The notes beneath the pieces were generated by a model. That model saw only the letters and a list, made by a program, of their open reading frames with translations. It was not told the DNA's origin and made no database searches. This document shows positions 6,343 through 8,091 of a DNA stretch of 8,091 nt, piece by piece. This DNA is from Gemmatimonadota bacterium (GTDB lineage Bacteria > Orphanbacterota > Orphanbacteria > Orphanbacterales > Orphanbacteraceae): positions 1 through 8,091 of the forward strand of contig JABDJQ010000271.1 of NCBI GenBank assembly GCA_013002425.1. The letters run 5' to 3'. How positions within the stretch are numbered: the first letter of the stretch is position 1; each line of letters starts with the position of its first letter. The translations under genes and the position numbers were made by a program.

Positions 6343-7314
6343 TCAGTTCGCGTAACCGATGTCGAAGAAACCGTCCGTGATCGTGATCGGATCCGTTCCC
6401 GGCCCGAACGTCACCGGAAGCGTCGCGGAGATCGTTCCCTGGATACGTTTCTCCGTGAGCGAAGTCACGACGATCGACCCGGTCGCGCCCCCGTTCAAAG
6501 CGCCCCACGAGATCGTATCTTCCAGACGCGGGTCGCTGATGGAGATCGAGACGGGGCCCGGTTGCGTCGCAAGGTCGAATGTCCCCGGGCCACTGATGCC
6601 GTTGGTCGAAAGCGTCATCGTAAACTCCGTGCTCGAAGACGAAACCGAGAAGATGCCGGGGGGAGCGCCCGCGCTCCCGACCGTGGATGCGGCATACGGC
6701 TCGCCGTCGATCGTCAAGGTCACCACATTGCGATTGCGTTCCGGAACTCCGCCGACCGGTCCCCCCGGATCGAGCGGCAGGTCGAACGAGCCGTCGGAGA
6801 CGACCAGATCTCCCGTAGCGTCGCCCGCAATCGCCTCCCCGACGAAGTCGAACGTGCCCGCGATGCGGTCCGCCGTGAGCGTGCTGAACGTAATCGTCCC
6901 CGCCCGTCCGGAAAGAGGCGTCCCCCAGGCGTCACCACCGTCAGCATAAACGACCGTTCCTCCCGAAACGCTTGCACCGGTTCCCAGCGGATAGGTGCCC
7001 GGCCCGGGGATGTTCATCATCGAAAAGGAGATCACACCCGACCTTTTCGAGACGCTCGCGCCCGAGATCACGTAGAGGCCGGCCTGGACATACGAGGCGC
7101 TCGACAGAGTGGAACTCGCGCCGAACGACTCGCCGCCGACTGTGGCGCCGATCACGTTGCTGCCACCATTGCCGTTTCCGTCGCCGTTTCCGTCGCCGGG
7201 GCCGGCGGGGTCGTCGGAGCCGCCGCCGCAGGAGAATGCGAGTGCGGTTCCGAGCAGAACGGCGATCGGGAAGCGCTTCATCGAGCGAAACGGAAATCGT
7301 GGAAGAAGCTGCAA
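6343..7314 (-). CDS. Lipoprotein with two tandem beta-rich domains (DUF6252-like)
   Basis: Secreted protein of 323 residues, function unknown. A basic n-region (MQLLPRFPFRSMKR) and a hydrophobic core lead to Cys29 in AFSC, a weak but acceptable lipobox, so it is probably lipid-anchored outside the inner membrane. A Gly/Asp/Asn linker (30-52) is encoded partly by a 12-bp tandem repeat. Two related beta-rich domains follow at about 55-180 and 198-320. Both have a GPGTY/F turn (GPGTYPL, GPGTFDL), a conserved Trp-Gly (130, 270), TSLT/STLT with RI.GT (139-155, 280-294) and a DG.FD ending (SDGSFDL, TDGFFDI). The pattern resembles DUF6252-type proteins of FCB-group bacteria; this is recall, not a search. 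The start is TTG at 7314 with AAAGGAG (7322-7328) 7 nt upstream. The internal ATG at 7281 keeps the signal peptide but lacks a ribosome site. An upstream promoter lies at 7389-7417. Confidence 0.85.
   Translation of the reverse strand: MQLLPRFPFRSMKRFPIAVLLGTALAFSCGGGSDDPAGPGDGNGDGNGNGGSNVIGATVGGESFGASSTLSSASYVQAGLYVISGASVSKRSGVISFSMMNIPGPGTYPLGTGASVSGGTVVYADGGDAWGTPLSGRAGTITFSTLTADRIAGTFDFVGEAIAGDATGDLVVSDGSFDLPLDPGGPVGGVPERNRNVVTLTIDGEPYAASTVGSAGAPPGIFSVSSSSTEFTMTLSTNGISGPGTFDLATQPGPVSISISDPRLEDTISWGALNGGATGSIVVTSLTEKRIQGTISATLPVTFGPGTDPITITDGFFDIGYAN
7171..7194. repeat. 12-bp tandem repeat in the lipoprotein linker
   Basis: GCCGTTTCCGTC occurs twice without mismatch. It encodes the GDGN repeats of the Gly/Asp/Asn-rich linker after the lipidation cysteine, and could vary in copy number between strains. 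Confidence 0.6.
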
Positions 7315-7321
7315 GGTGGGT

Positions 7322-7328
7322 CTCCTTT
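7322..7328 (-). promoter_or_regulatory. Ribosome binding site that sets the lipoprotein TTG start
   Basis: AAAGGAG lies 7 nt before TTG 7314 and about 40 nt before the in-frame ATG at 7281. The spacing strongly favours the TTG. Confidence 0.65.
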
Positions 7329-7388
7329 GAGTGCGGGCGCGAGCGTAGGGCAGGCGCCCGATGAAATTGCGGTTATCCATGGATCGTC

Positions 7389-7417
7389 ATTATTTCACAG
7401 GGGAGCATTTTGAACAA
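7389..7417 (-). promoter_or_regulatory. Extended -10 promoter of the lipoprotein gene
   Basis: AATAAT (7389-7394) is preceded by TGA (an extended -10 TGN) and, with a 17-bp spacer, by a weak -35 TTGTTC (7412-7417). It lies between the rRNA terminator and the lipoprotein start and predicts transcription from about 7382. Confidence 0.5.
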
Positions 7418-7479
7418 AGAGTGATGCCTTTCCATCGAAAACACGTCCTGCACCGACTTCTCGCCAACTTCCCAAACGC

Positions 7480-7511
7480 AAAAAGGGGACGACCCTTGCG
7501 AGTCATCCCCT
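7480..7511 (-). terminator. Intrinsic terminator of the rRNA operon
   Basis: On the minus strand an 11-bp stem (7500-7510 with 7485-7495, including U-G pairs) closes a GCAA tetraloop (7496-7499) and is followed by TTTTT (7480-7484). It starts 11 nt after the end of 5S rRNA. This is a textbook rho-independent terminator. Confidence 0.9.
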
Positions 7512-7521
7512 CTTCAAATAA

Positions 7522-7641
7522 TTTCCGGCAACGTCCTACTCTTCCACAAGGTCGCCCAAGCAGTACCATCGGCGCTGGAGGTCTTAACTACCGTGTTCGG
7601 AATGGGAACGGGTGTGGCCCCTCCGCCAAGGTCACCGGAAA
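7522..7641 (-). rRNA. rrf: 5S ribosomal RNA
   Basis: About 120 nt. The conserved core CACACCCGTTCCCATTCCGA and the later GCGCCGATGGTACT are clear. The ends TTTCCGG and CCGGAAA pair to form the terminal helix I, which sets the boundaries given to within a few nt. It is the last gene of the rRNA operon and is followed by a strong terminator. Confidence 0.95.
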
Positions 7642-7718
7642 AATTCCAGATATACCTTCAAATAGTGATTTATGTCTCAGGGAATGCGATTTCCAGGATT
7701 CGATAAGATGCTAAGTTT

Positions 7719-8091
<373 letters not shown>

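Noticed and set aside
7642..7718. Possible tRNA in the 23S-5S spacer.
   Set aside because: The spacer is only ~77 nt, AT-rich, and shows no cloverleaf or T-loop sequence.

Overview
The window is a GC-rich bacterial chromosome segment in which every supported gene lies on the minus strand. In transcription order, from high to low coordinate, it reads: 3' end of 23S rRNA, 5S rRNA with a strong intrinsic terminator, a lipoprotein with a duplicated beta-rich domain, an RluA-family pseudouridine synthase, a CNNM/CorC-type membrane protein with CBS domains, a stand-alone 5'-3' exonuclease, a SlyD-like FKBP prolyl isomerase, a four-heme cytochrome c, and the N-terminal 323 residues of a Tat-exported NapA-like molybdenum oxidoreductase that runs off the left edge.

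The organism has an outer membrane or at least a periplasm-like compartment (Tat signal, multiheme cytochrome c, lipoprotein) and respires with a nitrate-reductase-like enzyme. The lipoprotein resembles beta-rich proteins common in the Bacteroidetes/Gemmatimonadota-like FCB lineages. That placement is a weak guess, and the partial 23S gene would settle it. TTG starts are frequent: three of the seven genes have a TTG start with a Shine-Dalgarno sequence 7-9 nt upstream.

Layout. Positions 7522-8091 hold the end of an rRNA operon (23S-5S, no tRNA in the spacer), closed by a terminator at 7480-7511. Positions 5531-7417 hold the lipoprotein with its own promoter, then the pseudouridine synthase. 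Positions 3262-5393 hold the CNNM-like gene and the exonuclease, which overlap by 4 bp (GTGA) and are probably translationally coupled. Positions 2611-3231 hold slyD and a possible promoter. Positions 1-2453 form a respiratory unit: a good sigma70-type promoter, then the tetraheme cytochrome and, 41 nt later, the NapA-like catalytic subunit. The simplest reading is that the membrane-anchored cytochrome passes electrons to the molybdenum enzyme in place of, or together with, the usual NapB/NapC proteins. Neither of those is visible here.

Most of the window is ordinary housekeeping. The parts most worth a second look are the AB-AB tetraheme cytochrome paired with a NapA-like enzyme, and its apparent lack of a normal start codon after a near-perfect Shine-Dalgarno. 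Also notable are the exonuclease/CNNM overlap and the tandem hairpin repeats after slyD.
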